Source of the DNA: G963676095 sp963676095
Lineage (GTDB): Bacteria; Bacteroidota; Bacteroidia; Bacteroidales; Prolixibacteraceae
DNA: 64,000 nucleotides
Reading direction: 5' to 3'
Assembly: GCA_963676095.1 (NCBI GenBank)
Contig: OY781040.1
Coordinates: forward strand, 4,650,001-4,714,000
The notes under the pieces were generated by a model. The model was not told where the DNA came from. It saw only the letters and a program-made list of their open reading frames with translations, and searched no databases. The position numbers were made by a program, and so were the translations under genes. Within the stretch, counting starts at the first letter, position 1. The number at the start of each line of letters is the position of its first letter. Positions 26,498-35,482 of the stretch are shown here, one piece after another.

Positions 26498-27328
26498 ATG
26501 ATGAAAAGACTATTTGCGTTTATAGCAGTTCTTGGGATGCTTTATCTTGGTGCATCCACTAATGCTGTTGCTCAGGACGAGACCCAGGGGGCAACTACAG
26601 AAGTAGCTAAAGATTCATCTACCGATGTTAGCCAGGCTGCCCCGGCTGCTGCTGACAACGAAGAAAAAGCTGCTGCTGCCAACGAAGAAAACAAATCCGT
26701 GCACAACATGATCAAGATGTATTTCATTCAGGGAGGACCTGGTTTTATGACATCAATCCTGATCTGTTTGCTTCTGGGGCTTTCGTTTGCACTGGAAAGG
26801 GTTATTTATCTGAACCTTTCATCTACAAACAATAAGAAGTTACTTCTGGATGTTGAAGATGCTTTATCTAAAGGTGGTATTGAGGCTGCAAAAGAAGTTT
26901 GCCGTAATACCCGCGGACCTGTTGCCAGTATTTTTTATCAGGGACTCGACCGTTCTGAAGAAGGTCTGGATGTTGTAGAGAAAACAGTTGTTTCTTACGG
27001 TAGTGTCCAGGCAAGTTTGCTGGAAAAAGGATTGAGCTGGATTGGCTTGTTTATCGGAATTGCCCCTATGTTGGGATTCCTCGGTACAGTTATCGGTTTG
27101 ATCCAGGCTTTTGATGCTATCCAGATCGCAGGTGATATTAGCCCGGCATTGGTTGCTGGTGGTATGAAAGTTGCCTTGATCACAACAGTCGGTGGTCTTA
27201 TTGTTGCAATTATCCTGCAGATTTTCTATAACTATTGCCTTTCTAAAATTGATAGTGTTGTAAATAGTATGGAAGATTCTTCTATTTCCCTGATCGACAT
27301 ACTGGTAAAGCACAATCTTAAAAAGTAA
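26498..27328 (+). CDS. exbB: MotA/TolQ/ExbB-family proton channel
   Basis: This 276-residue protein has a cleavable-looking signal (MMKRLFAFIAVLGMLYLGAS...VAQ), an Ala/Glu-rich periplasmic linker (about 25-70), then three membrane segments: FMTSILICLLLGLSFALERV, WIGLFIGIAPMLGFLGTVIGL and VALITTVGGLIVAIILQIF. The APMLGFLGTVIGLIQAF and LITTVGGLIVAI signatures identify the ExbB/TolQ family. With the two ExbD proteins downstream it forms a proton-driven motor that energises TonB or a Tol-like system. The N-terminal signal and linker are typical of Bacteroidota ExbB. No tonB gene is present here. Confidence 0.93.
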   Translation: MMKRLFAFIAVLGMLYLGASTNAVAQDETQGATTEVAKDSSTDVSQAAPAAADNEEKAAAANEENKSVHNMIKMYFIQGGPGFMTSILICLLLGLSFALERVIYLNLSSTNNKKLLLDVEDALSKGGIEAAKEVCRNTRGPVASIFYQGLDRSEEGLDVVEKTVVSYGSVQASLLEKGLSWIGLFIGIAPMLGFLGTVIGLIQAFDAIQIAGDISPALVAGGMKVALITTVGGLIVAIILQIFYNYCLSKIDSVVNSMEDSSISLIDILVKHNLKK

Positions 27329-27334
27329 TTTGAA

Positions 27335-27784
27335 ATGAAGGTTGAAAAGGTTTTAAATATTGTACTCATAGTGATTATTGCTATCTCAGTGATTCTGACA
27401 ATTACATTGTTCTCGAATCTCGACGATGATGCCGCTATGAGTTCGTGGTTAAATCTGGATCTGAGCTGGAGCTACATTCTTGTAATACTTGGTGGAGCAA
27501 TTGCAGTCGTTGCAAGTCTTATCCATGTGTTCTCGGACAAGGATGCTGCGAAGCGGGCAGGGTTCGTTTTTCTTTTCGCCCTGGTTATCTTCGGCATTTC
27601 TTATCTTACTGCTTCCAGTAAACTTCCTCAGTTTTACGGAGTTGAAAAATTCGTAGCTGACGGAACTCTAACAGCTAATAGTTCAAAGTGGATTGATACA
27701 GTTTTAAGAGCAACTTACATTTTATCAGGTTTAACAGTACTAGTGACTATTTTCTGGTCTTTGAAGCGTGTGGTAAAAAGTTGA
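27335..27784 (+). CDS. Four-TM conserved membrane protein in the exbB-exbD operon
   Basis: I do not recognise a named family. The 149-residue protein has four predicted membrane helices: residues about 7-27 (VLNIVLIVIIAISVILTITL), 46-66, 75-95 and 122-145 (TYILSGLTVLVTIFWSLKRV). A conserved-looking loop DKDAAKRAGF joins helices 2 and 3. It sits 6 bases after exbB and 50 before the first exbD, so it is almost certainly part of the same complex or operon. It could be an accessory subunit of the proton channel. Confidence 0.75.
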   Translation: MKVEKVLNIVLIVIIAISVILTITLFSNLDDDAAMSSWLNLDLSWSYILVILGGAIAVVASLIHVFSDKDAAKRAGFVFLFALVIFGISYLTASSKLPQFYGVEKFVADGTLTANSSKWIDTVLRATYILSGLTVLVTIFWSLKRVVKS

Positions 27785-27834
27785 AAAGAGAATTGATGTG
27801 GTATTTAATCCAATTAACATGAAAAATTATTATT

Positions 27835-28404
27835 ATGGCAAGAAAAGTACCCGCAATACCTAATTCATCATTGGCAGACATCGCTTTTATGGTGCTTATT
27901 TTCTTCCTCATGGTATCGACTATGGATACAGATATGGGGTTGGAAAGGAAATTACCACCTATAGCTCCGGACAATCAGGACACACCTCCTATTAAGGAAC
28001 GAAATGTATTCATTGTTCTTGTTAACGCGAAAAATCAGTTGCTGGTCGAGGGTGAGTTGACCCGAATTGAAGATCTTCGTGAGAAGGCTAAGCGGTTTAT
28101 GGCTAATCCGAATGACGAGGAGAACTTGCCGGAAAAGACAATCAAGAATGTACCTTTTTTTGGCGATTATCCTATCACAAAAGGTGTTATTTCCTTACAG
28201 AACGATGTCGGAACTGAGTATAAAACATATATTGCGGTTCAGAACGAATTGGTCGGTGCCATAAATGATTTACGGAACGAGTTAGCCCAGCAAAAGTTTG
28301 GGAAGCCCTTTGTAAGTCTTAATCCTGATCAACAGGATGCTATTCAGGAAATATATCCTTCCAGGATTTCCGAAGCTGAACCTAAAAGAATTGGAGGAAA
28401 GTAA
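27835..28404 (+). CDS. exbD: ExbD/TolR-family protein (first copy)
   Basis: This 189-residue protein has a short cytoplasmic N-terminus, one membrane helix with the conserved proton-carrying Asp15 in SSLADIAFMVLIFFLMVST, and a periplasmic domain. It is longer than E. coli ExbD (about 140), owing to an insert with DEENLPEKTIKNVPFFGD. It pairs with ExbB to convert proton flow into movement of TonB. The next gene, also exbD-like, starts 1 base after this stop, so translation is probably coupled. Confidence 0.92.
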   Translation: MARKVPAIPNSSLADIAFMVLIFFLMVSTMDTDMGLERKLPPIAPDNQDTPPIKERNVFIVLVNAKNQLLVEGELTRIEDLREKAKRFMANPNDEENLPEKTIKNVPFFGDYPITKGVISLQNDVGTEYKTYIAVQNELVGAINDLRNELAQQKFGKPFVSLNPDQQDAIQEIYPSRISEAEPKRIGGK

Positions 28405-28405
28405 T

Positions 28406-28879
28406 ATGTCAAAATTTAGAAAAGACTCAAAGAAGGAATTACCTGAAATTTCATCTTCGTCCTTACCCGATATTGTATTTATGATCCTTATATTCTTTAT
28501 GGTAACGGTACAGATGAGGGATGTGACGTTGAAGGTACATGTTACCGTACCTCAGGGAACTGAGCTTTCAAAACTGGAAAAGAAATCTTTGGTTAGTAAT
28601 ATTTATGTTGGTGAGCCTCAGCCGCAATACCAGCGTATATATGGTTCCGAACCACGTATCCAGTTGAATGATCAGTTTGCTACCGTTGCTGATATTCCTG
28701 AGTTTATTACCAGCGAGCGCCAGGCACGTAACGAAGCTGAAGTGCCTTTTATGATTACTTCGCTTAAAGTTGATGAATATACCAAAATGGGTATTGTGAC
28801 TGATATCAAACAGGAACTCAGAAAGGTTTCCGCTTTGCATATCAATTATTCGTTGCGTAAGCAGACTAAAAATCAATGA
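28406..28879 (+). CDS. exbD: ExbD/TolR-family protein (second copy)
   Basis: The start is the ATG at 28406; an upstream in-frame ATG (28337) lies inside the first exbD and is rejected. The 157-residue protein has a basic N-terminus, one membrane helix with Asp22 in SSSLPDIVFMILIFFMVTVQM, and a periplasmic region. It differs clearly from the first copy, so the pair is an ancient duplication and possibly a heteromeric ExbD assembly. A terminator follows at 28913. Confidence 0.92.
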   Translation: MSKFRKDSKKELPEISSSSLPDIVFMILIFFMVTVQMRDVTLKVHVTVPQGTELSKLEKKSLVSNIYVGEPQPQYQRIYGSEPRIQLNDQFATVADIPEFITSERQARNEAEVPFMITSLKVDEYTKMGIVTDIKQELRKVSALHINYSLRKQTKNQ

Positions 28880-28912
28880 TTGATTAGTTGATTTTATTTA
28901 TAAATCATATAG

Positions 28913-28944
28913 AAAGGGAAACTTTTACAGGTTTCCCTTTTTTG
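28913..28944 (+). terminator. Rho-independent terminator of the exb operon
   Basis: AAAGGGAAAC (28913-28922) pairs with GTTTCCCTTT (28931-28940) around an 8-base loop, followed by TTTG and more T. It lies 33 bases after the second exbD stop. Confidence 0.85.
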
Positions 28945-28964
28945 TTTTATTAACAGATAATTAC

Positions 28965-29306
28965 ATGGCAACACTACAGTTTGATAAGGTCCCTTATGAA
29001 AAAGTAAAAGAGGGCCTTGAACGAAAAATTATTCATTCGGATCATCTGATGAGCGTGCTAATCGACTTTTCCGGTGGGCCGTGGAAAGAACCGGATCCTT
29101 TACATAGCCATCCTCACGAACAGGTCTCCTATATTGCGGAGGGGGAAGTGTTGTTTTTATGTGAAGGGGAAGAACCCGTAAAGCTGAAGCAAGGGGATTT
29201 TTTTGCGGTTGCTTCGGGAAAAAAACACGGTATTCAGCTTTTAACTAAAAAAGCCAGGCTGATTGATAGTTTTACCCCAATAAGGGAGGATTTCCTAAAG
29301 AAATAG
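28965..29306 (+). CDS. Small cupin-domain protein
   Basis: This 113-residue single cupin has motif 1 in HSHPHEQVSYIAEGEVLF (metal-binding His and Glu) and motif 2 in LKQGDFFAVASGKKHGI with a conserved His. There is no signal peptide. Cupins of this type bind a metal and may be isomerases, dioxygenases or sugar-binding proteins; the specific function is not clear. It lies between two terminators and is probably transcribed alone from a short promoter region at 28945-28964 or by readthrough. Confidence 0.85.
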   Translation: MATLQFDKVPYEKVKEGLERKIIHSDHLMSVLIDFSGGPWKEPDPLHSHPHEQVSYIAEGEVLFLCEGEEPVKLKQGDFFAVASGKKHGIQLLTKKARLIDSFTPIREDFLKK

Positions 29307-29334
29307 AGGAGGGCACGGCCCTCCTCTATTTCTT
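29298..29334. terminator. Bidirectional terminator between cupin and aspS
   Basis: A perfect 17-bp stem AAGAAATAGAGGAGGGC/GCCCTCCTCTATTTCTT has a 3-base loop. Its left arm covers the cupin stop codon and its right arm ends 2 bases before the aspS stop, so it can end transcription from both converging genes. Confidence 0.88.
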
Positions 29335-29335
29335 A

Positions 29336-31087
29336 TTAATTGCTGAGATCGATTTTTACATTGAGTTCTTTTAATTGAGCTTCCGATATTGGACTTGGGG
29401 CATCATTCATGACATCCCGTCCCGAATTGTTTTTGGGGAAGGCAATCACGTCCCGGATGCTATCCAATCCGGCAAACATAGATACCAGACGGTCGAACCC
29501 AAATGCTATGCCTGCATGTGGTGGCGCACCATATTTGAAAGCGTTCATGAGAAATCCGAACTGGTTTTGAGCCTCTTCGTGCGTGAATCCCAGAACATCG
29601 AACATCTTCGACTGTAAGTCTGACTGGAAGATACGGACAGAACCTCCTCCGATTTCCACTCCGTTTATAACAAGGTCGTACGCATTTGCCCTTACATTGC
29701 CCGGACCGCTGTCCAGTAACGGAATATCTTCAGGTTTTGGGGCGGTAAACGGATGGTGCATCGCATAAAAGCGCTGTGTCTCATCATCCCATTCCAAGAG
29801 CGGGAAATCGATCACCCAAAGGGGCCTGTAGGTATCCTTGTTCCTTAATCCCAGACGTGAACCCATTTCCAGACGGAGTGTCCCTAATGCTGTCTGTGTT
29901 GATGTCCTTTTGCCGGAAAGGATCAGGATCAGGTCGCCTGGTTGACTATTAAAAGCGTTGGTTAAGCTTTGTAATTCTTCGGAAGTATAAAATTTATCAA
30001 CCGATGATTTAATGCTTCCGTCTACGTTGCATTTTATGTACACGAGTCCTTTAGCCCCAATCTGCGGACGTTTTACCCATTCTGTGAGCTCATCAAGTTG
30101 TTTCCGGGAGTAATCACCGCATCCTGTTGCGCAAATTCCTCCGATATATTCCGCTTCATCGAAAACTTTAAAATTTTTTCCCTTTGCCAGTGCCGTCAGT
30201 TCTTTAATTTTCATTTCAAAACGGATATCCGGTTTGTCGGAACCGTAATTATCCATAGCTTCTTTGTAAGGCATGCGGGGAAAGTCGCTTATATCAATAT
30301 TTTTGATTTTTTTAAACAGGTGTCTGGTAAGGCCTTCGAAAATGTTTAATACATCTTCCTGCTCCACATACGACATTTCACAGTCGATTTGAGTAAATTC
30401 AGGTTGACGGTCCGCCCGGAGGTCTTCATCACGAAAGCATTTTACGATCTGATAATAACGGTCAAAGCCGGCGACCATCAATAATTGTTTGAATATCTGG
30501 GGAGACTGTGGCAATGCATAAAATTCTCCCGGGTTCAGACGCGATGGTACTACAAAATCCCTGGCTCCTTCCGGGGTCGATTTCATTAGGACAGGAGTTT
30601 CTGTTTCAATGAAATCCAGTTCGTTGAGGTACGAACGGGCAATATGTGCCATCTTTGATCTAAGGATCAGGTTATCGCGTACCGGGGCCCTTCTCAGGTC
30701 GAGGTACCTGTATTTCATGCGAATATCATCACCACCATCGCTTTCATCTTCAATGGTAAAAGGAGGTGTTGCCGATGGGCTTAAAACTGCCAGCTTTTTT
30801 ACATCAATTTCGATGTCGCCGGTAGGCAGGTTTTTGTTTTTACTGCTACGTTCCCTTACGGTGCCAGTGGCTTGTATCACATATTCCCGTCCAATCTTTT
30901 TCAGGTTTTCCCGAACCCCGGCAGGTGAATTTTCATCAAAAACAAGTTGTGTAATTCCATATCGGTCCCGAAGGTCGATAAATGTCATTCCCCCGAGTTC
31001 CCTTTTTCGCTGGATCCATCCTGCCAGGGTGGTTTCCTTTCCCTGTTGTTCAAGGCGCAGTTCTCCGCATGTATGCGTTCTGTACAT
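29336..31087 (-). CDS. aspS: Aspartyl-tRNA synthetase
   Basis: This 583-residue class IIb synthetase of bacterial type has an N-terminal OB anticodon-binding fold (LAGWIQRKRELGGMTFIDLRDR), class II motif 2 (KCFRDEDLRADRQPEFTQID), the bacterial GAD insertion in the middle, and motif 3 (GIAFGFDRLVSMFAG). It attaches aspartate to tRNA-Asp. Length is normal (580-600). A minus-strand box TATTTTTG at 31116-31123 lies 29 bases upstream of the ATG. It is divergent from tadA. Confidence 0.97.
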   Translation of the reverse strand: MYRTHTCGELRLEQQGKETTLAGWIQRKRELGGMTFIDLRDRYGITQLVFDENSPAGVRENLKKIGREYVIQATGTVRERSSKNKNLPTGDIEIDVKKLAVLSPSATPPFTIEDESDGGDDIRMKYRYLDLRRAPVRDNLILRSKMAHIARSYLNELDFIETETPVLMKSTPEGARDFVVPSRLNPGEFYALPQSPQIFKQLLMVAGFDRYYQIVKCFRDEDLRADRQPEFTQIDCEMSYVEQEDVLNIFEGLTRHLFKKIKNIDISDFPRMPYKEAMDNYGSDKPDIRFEMKIKELTALAKGKNFKVFDEAEYIGGICATGCGDYSRKQLDELTEWVKRPQIGAKGLVYIKCNVDGSIKSSVDKFYTSEELQSLTNAFNSQPGDLILILSGKRTSTQTALGTLRLEMGSRLGLRNKDTYRPLWVIDFPLLEWDDETQRFYAMHHPFTAPKPEDIPLLDSGPGNVRANAYDLVINGVEIGGGSVRIFQSDLQSKMFDVLGFTHEEAQNQFGFLMNAFKYGAPPHAGIAFGFDRLVSMFAGLDSIRDVIAFPKNNSGRDVMNDAPSPISEAQLKELNVKIDLSN

Positions 31088-31115
31088 ATTGTTCCCTGTT
31101 TATTTTGTTTGCCTG

Positions 31116-31123
31116 CAAAAATA
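31116..31123 (-). promoter_or_regulatory. Probable -7 box for aspS (TATTTTTG)
   Basis: The minus strand reads TATTTTTG, matching TAnnTTTG, and predicts a leader of about 20 nt before the aspS ATG at 31087. The -33 element is not obvious. Confidence 0.45.
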
Positions 31124-31147
31124 CATAGATTTTAGCAATTAAAATTG

Positions 31148-31155
31148 TAGGTTTG
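31148..31155 (+). promoter_or_regulatory. Probable -7 box for tadA (TAGGTTTG)
   Basis: TAGGTTTG matches TAnnTTTG and lies 27 bases before the tadA ATG at 31183, so aspS and tadA seem to have back-to-back promoters in a 95-bp gap. Confidence 0.4.
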
Positions 31156-31182
31156 TCAATTAATCCGGAATAGATTTAAGTC

Positions 31183-31623
31183 ATGGAACTGTTTGATGAT
31201 GTATATTTCATGAAGCGGGCTTTTCAGGAAGCACAGCTGGCTTATGAGGAGGGAGAAGTTCCTGTTGGGGCAGTTGTGGTTGCCCAAAACAGGATTATTG
31301 CCCGGGCCCATAATTTGACAGAAACCCTTACCGATGTTACAGCTCATGCGGAGATGCAGGCGATCACGGCTGCTTCAAATCTTTTAGGGGCGAAATACCT
31401 TAATCAATGTACGCTTTATGTTACCTTAGAGCCATGTGTAATGTGCGCCGGAGCAATCGGCTGGGCCCAACTGGGACGCCTTGTTTACGGAGCCTCTGAT
31501 GATAAACGCGGGTTCACAAAGTTTGCCCCGCAAGCGTTACACCCCCGTACCGAAATAGAAGGAGGAGTTTTGGGAGACGATTGTGCTGATTTTATCTCTG
31601 CCTTTTTCCGGGAAAAAAGATAA
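31183..31623 (+). CDS. tadA: tRNA-adenosine/nucleoside deaminase of the TadA family
   Basis: This 146-residue zinc deaminase has the catalytic HAE (His55, Glu57) in AHAEMQAITAAS and the PCVMC zinc motif (Cys85, Cys88) in LEPCVMCAGAIGWAQL. The pattern EGEVPVGAVVV and YGASDDKRGF fits TadA, which converts adenosine 34 of tRNA-Arg to inosine; a guanine deaminase role is less likely given the motif set. It is divergent from aspS. Confidence 0.9.
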   Translation: MELFDDVYFMKRAFQEAQLAYEEGEVPVGAVVVAQNRIIARAHNLTETLTDVTAHAEMQAITAASNLLGAKYLNQCTLYVTLEPCVMCAGAIGWAQLGRLVYGASDDKRGFTKFAPQALHPRTEIEGGVLGDDCADFISAFFREKR

Positions 31624-31749
31624 GGCTATCCATTTTGCTTTGTCGTTCGTCAATTTTATCAACATGCTGTTTCCGACCCGAATCCCTTTTCATGAAGCAG
31701 TTAAAATTGAGTTATTTCTCAACAATAGAAACCACGGGAAACACAGAAA

Positions 31750-32988
31750 CTATCCTTTCATCTTCTGTTTAATGATGAATCCTGCTTTTTTGAGATCTTC
31801 GTAATAATTCGGATATGATTTTGTTACAACAAGAGGGTCCTCTATTGCTATTTCACCAAATAGAGCTGTCGGGGCAAAGGCCAGCGCCATCCTGTGGTCA
31901 TGATAAGTAGAAATAAGGGGCACATTCTTTTTCTCTAAAGAAAATTTTCCGTCCCATTGGAGTTCCCCGTTTTGTGGTTCGGTAATCGACGCCCCAAATT
32001 TAGCAAGTTCATTCTGTAACGCCAGTATCCGGTTCGTTTCTTTTATTTTCAGGGTCTCCAGTCCCGTAAAGTGAAAGGGGACCCGTTTTAGCGTACAAAG
32101 TACAGCCATTGTTTGTGCAATATCGGGGTTCTCTATAAAGTTCAGTTCCAAATGCACAGGACTAATATCTCTTTCCTTCTTAAGCAAAATGCTGTTTCCT
32201 TTGGTTTTGCTTTCGATCCCGAAGAGTCTGAACCATTCTGCAATTATCCGGTCCCCCTGGAGACTATCCGGATACAGGTCAGTGAGTTCTATCTCCCCCT
32301 GCACAGCCAGTGCCAGTATCTGATACCAATAGGAGGCACCGGACCAGTCCGACTCGACCGTAAAGGGAACCGGTTTGTAAGTTTGTTCTTCTATCTTGAT
32401 TTCATTGCCTGTCCAGTTGTACCGGATTCCGTATTTACCCATTAACTCAAGTGTCAGCGAGATATATGAACGGGAAATGATCTTGTTTTTCAGTCGCAAT
32501 GTCAATCCTTTTTCAAGTGTCGGGGCAATCATAAGTAATGCCGAAATGTATTGACTACTGACACTTCCGTCAAGCTTCAGGATTTTCCCTTTCAGATGTG
32601 ATCCTGTGATTTTTAAAGGGGGGAACCCTTCTTCTCCTTCATATTCAATAACAGCGTCGAGCTCCCTCAGTGCGTCGACCAATACCTTAATAGGACGTTG
32701 TTTCATCCTTTCCGAACCGGTAATATGCCATTCTCCCACGATCTGCGAAAGGAAAGCGGTGAGGAACCGCATGGCAGTTCCGGCATGGCCAATATCGAAG
32801 GTATTTGTATTTGATGTTAATACTTGTCGCATCACGCGGGTGTCATCGCTGTCTGATAGATTTTGTATCTCATAGGGACTGTAACTTAAGGCATTTAAGA
32901 TCAGTGCCCTGTTTGAAATACTTTTTGAAGAGGGAAGCTTGATTGTCCCGTTTATGTTCTTGTCTGGCTTGGAAAGAATGTACTGCAT
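31750..32988 (-). CDS. aroA: 3-phosphoshikimate 1-carboxyvinyltransferase (EPSP synthase)
   Basis: This 412-residue shikimate-pathway enzyme joins shikimate 3-phosphate and PEP. It shows INGTIKLPSSKSISNRALIL at the N-terminus, GHAGTAMRFLTAFL (the usual signature 1 is NxGTxxRxL; here GHAGTAMRFL), DGSVSSQYISALLMIAP, and the C-terminal TYHDHRMALAFAP. It is somewhat shorter than the 430-residue E. coli enzyme. aroB lies 62 bases upstream on the same strand, so the two form an operon. Confidence 0.95.
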   Translation of the reverse strand: MQYILSKPDKNINGTIKLPSSKSISNRALILNALSYSPYEIQNLSDSDDTRVMRQVLTSNTNTFDIGHAGTAMRFLTAFLSQIVGEWHITGSERMKQRPIKVLVDALRELDAVIEYEGEEGFPPLKITGSHLKGKILKLDGSVSSQYISALLMIAPTLEKGLTLRLKNKIISRSYISLTLELMGKYGIRYNWTGNEIKIEEQTYKPVPFTVESDWSGASYWYQILALAVQGEIELTDLYPDSLQGDRIIAEWFRLFGIESKTKGNSILLKKERDISPVHLELNFIENPDIAQTMAVLCTLKRVPFHFTGLETLKIKETNRILALQNELAKFGASITEPQNGELQWDGKFSLEKKNVPLISTYHDHRMALAFAPTALFGEIAIEDPLVVTKSYPNYYEDLKKAGFIIKQKMKG

Positions 32989-33050
32989 CTGTTTGTCCCT
33001 TTTTTAAACGATCAGATAGAGATCAATGAGTTTGGGTCAACTGTTAATGA

Positions 33051-34115
33051 TCAGAGGCTCCTGTAATAATCAAGGGCTTCCAATATTATTGATTTATGAC
33101 AATTCTGGTTGATTTCAACATTTCCTGTTTTTGATAAAAGTGTAAAATTGATCCTGTCTCCCTCGTTTTTCTTGTCGTGGGTCATCAATTCATAGAGAGC
33201 TTCATAATCTTCCTGTACAATTTCGAATTTACCATAGTTTTTAAGAAGCCACTTGCTCATTTCAAGGAGTTCCTTCCCGTCGAACCCGCACATCTTTGCA
33301 GAGAGGTACAACTCAGTGATCATTCCGTAGACTACAGCGAAACCATGTAATATCGGTCTTCCCTGATGCAAGGCATAACTTTCGAACGCATGTCCGACTG
33401 TATGTCCGAAATTTAATGCTTTTCGTATGTTTTTTTCTGTCGGATCGTTTTGGACATGCCACTCTTTTATGGCGACAGAATGGGTAATAATTTCCTGGAG
33501 CACCGACAAATCCCGTCCTTCCAGGTCATAGTTCAGAAGCTCATGCAGATGCTCCGGATTTTTTATCAATCCGTGCTTAATCATTTCTGCATAACCCGAC
33601 AAAAAATTTTTTTTATCAATCGTTCTCAGGAATCCAGTGTTGATAATTACCGCGTCCGGCTCGTTGAATACGCCGATTTCATTTTTTAACCCGTTGAAGT
33701 TGATGCCGGTTTTGCCCCCTAGGGAAGCGTCAACCTGTGCCAGTAAGGTGGTCGGAATGTTTACGAAAGCCATTCCTCTTTTAAAAGTTGATGCAGCAAA
33801 CCCACCGAGGTCAGTCAGCATCCCTCCTCCAATATTGAGAAGCAACGATTTCCTGTCTGCCCCGTGTCTTGAGAGATCTTCCCATACCTTTTCAACAGAC
33901 CTTATCGATTTGTTGGCTTCGCCTCCGTTGATTATAATTGTTTGGATCGAATAATTGTCGACCACATTGCCAATTAAAGGCAAGCAGAGTTTGGCAGGAG
34001 TATCTTCAGTCAGCAGAAATACTTTTCCCTGAGGAAAACCATCAATGATTTTCTGAACTTCCTTTTCGATCTGTTGGGAAAAAACAATATTAGCACGTAT
34101 TTTTGAAGGAGTCAT
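33051..34115 (-). CDS. aroB: 3-dehydroquinate synthase
   Basis: This 354-residue NAD- and metal-dependent enzyme converts DAHP to 3-dehydroquinate, the second shikimate step. Motifs: NIGGGMLTDLGGFAASTFKRG (NAD site), NIPTTLLAQVDASLGGKTGIN, GYAEMIKHGLI and LNFGHTVGHAFES with metal-binding His. It precedes aroA on the same strand. The minus-strand box TAACTTTG at 34136-34143 is a good promoter candidate. Confidence 0.95.
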   Translation of the reverse strand: MTPSKIRANIVFSQQIEKEVQKIIDGFPQGKVFLLTEDTPAKLCLPLIGNVVDNYSIQTIIINGGEANKSIRSVEKVWEDLSRHGADRKSLLLNIGGGMLTDLGGFAASTFKRGMAFVNIPTTLLAQVDASLGGKTGINFNGLKNEIGVFNEPDAVIINTGFLRTIDKKNFLSGYAEMIKHGLIKNPEHLHELLNYDLEGRDLSVLQEIITHSVAIKEWHVQNDPTEKNIRKALNFGHTVGHAFESYALHQGRPILHGFAVVYGMITELYLSAKMCGFDGKELLEMSKWLLKNYGKFEIVQEDYEALYELMTHDKKNEGDRINFTLLSKTGNVEINQNCHKSIILEALDYYRSL

Positions 34116-34135
34116 CTTTTCTGGTTTTGTGGTTG

Positions 34136-34143
34136 CAAAGTTA
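34136..34143 (-). promoter_or_regulatory. Probable -7 box for the aroBA operon (TAACTTTG)
   Basis: The minus strand reads TAACTTTG, a full match to TAnnTTTG, 21 bases upstream of the aroB ATG. This predicts a very short leader. Confidence 0.5.
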
Positions 34144-34341
34144 TAATAATTTTACAACAGCCGGCCCAGGGAAATAACAGGGAGGATGATTTACCGCTAA
34201 TTTGATTTTAAGAGAATAATGAATTAATTTCATGGGTTGATAGATTACTTTTAACGGCCACATGTAATTCCCGGTTTATAATCAGGCTTTTGTGTGTAAG
34301 GTTCGGCACTCGTGGCTCGTTTCATATAAAAACATGATTTT

Positions 34342-35451
34342 ATGGATACCTCAGATGATCTGAAATTTCGGGTTGCATTATCCATGATCCCCGGGATCGG
34401 GTGTGTTCATGCCCGAAGTTTGATTGCTTATTTTGGTAATATTCCTGATATTTTTAAGGCCACCGAGAAGGTACTCATGAAGGTTCCCGGTATTGGAAGC
34501 ATTACTGCCAGAAATATTGTTGCAAATAATTCACTGCGACGGGCTGAGCAGGAAATTCGTTTTAACGAAAAGAACGGCATCAAAACTTTATTTTTTTTGG
34601 ATAATGATTATCCCTCCCGATTAAGAAGATGTTCCGATGCGCCCATCGTTTTGTACGTCAAGGGAAATATCCGCTTTAATGAAGAGAAGGTTGTTGCTAT
34701 TGTGGGGACCAGGAATGCGACTGACTACGGCCGGACATTTTGCGATGAAATGGTTTCTGAGATGGCCAGGAAGAGTGGTTATTGCGTGGTAAGCGGATTG
34801 GCCTATGGAATAGATGTTGCTGCTCATAAAGCCTGTCTGAAATATGGGGTCCAGACGATCGGGGTATTGGGGCATGGACTTGACCGTATCTATCCGGCCT
34901 TGCACCGGACTGTTGCAGAGAAGATGCAGGCTGACGGTGGAATTGTATCTGATTTTGTCAGCGAAGTAAATATCGAAAGGCAAAATTTTCTGCAACGTAA
35001 CCGGATTATTGCCGGATTGGCTGATGCCGTGATTATTGCCGAATCTGCAGAAAAGGGGGGCGCCCTGGTAACAGCGGACATAGCTGCTTCTTATAATTGC
35101 GATGTTTTTGCTCTGCCTGGGCGATCGACCGATCTCTATTCAAAGGGATGCAATAAGCTGATCAAACAAAATAAGGCCGGAATGATCGAAAACTTGGCTG
35201 ACCTGGAGTTTTTTATGTCATGGGCCAAAGACATTTCGCATCCGGGACATATCCAAAAACAGCTTTTTGTCGAACTGTCCCCTGAGGAACAAACCCTTAG
35301 CGATGTTTTAAAAACAGGGACGCTGTTTATCGATCAGATTTGTGAAGAAATGTCTATGCCGGCAGGCAGGGTCTCAGCTTTATTGCTAAATCTTGAATTT
35401 AAAGGGATCATCACAAGCCTTCCTGGGAAAATGTATCGATTAAATAACTAA
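34342..35451 (+). CDS. dprA: DNA-processing protein DprA (Smf)
   Basis: This 369-residue protein has an N-terminal helix-hairpin-helix-like part (MIPGIGCVHARSLIAYFG and VPGIGSITARNIV), the Rossmann-like DprA core with VAIVGTRNATDYG, VVSGLAYGIDVAAHKACL, IGVLGHGLDRIYPALHRTVAE and ERQNFLQRNRIIAGLADAVIIAES, and a C-terminal winged helix (about 300-369). DprA loads RecA onto incoming single-stranded DNA during natural transformation. The complete domain set suggests it is functional. Confidence 0.95.
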   Translation: MDTSDDLKFRVALSMIPGIGCVHARSLIAYFGNIPDIFKATEKVLMKVPGIGSITARNIVANNSLRRAEQEIRFNEKNGIKTLFFLDNDYPSRLRRCSDAPIVLYVKGNIRFNEEKVVAIVGTRNATDYGRTFCDEMVSEMARKSGYCVVSGLAYGIDVAAHKACLKYGVQTIGVLGHGLDRIYPALHRTVAEKMQADGGIVSDFVSEVNIERQNFLQRNRIIAGLADAVIIAESAEKGGALVTADIAASYNCDVFALPGRSTDLYSKGCNKLIKQNKAGMIENLADLEFFMSWAKDISHPGHIQKQLFVELSPEEQTLSDVLKTGTLFIDQICEEMSMPAGRVSALLLNLEFKGIITSLPGKMYRLNN

Positions 35452-35482
35452 AGCATAGATATTTGTGATAAATTTAACTATT

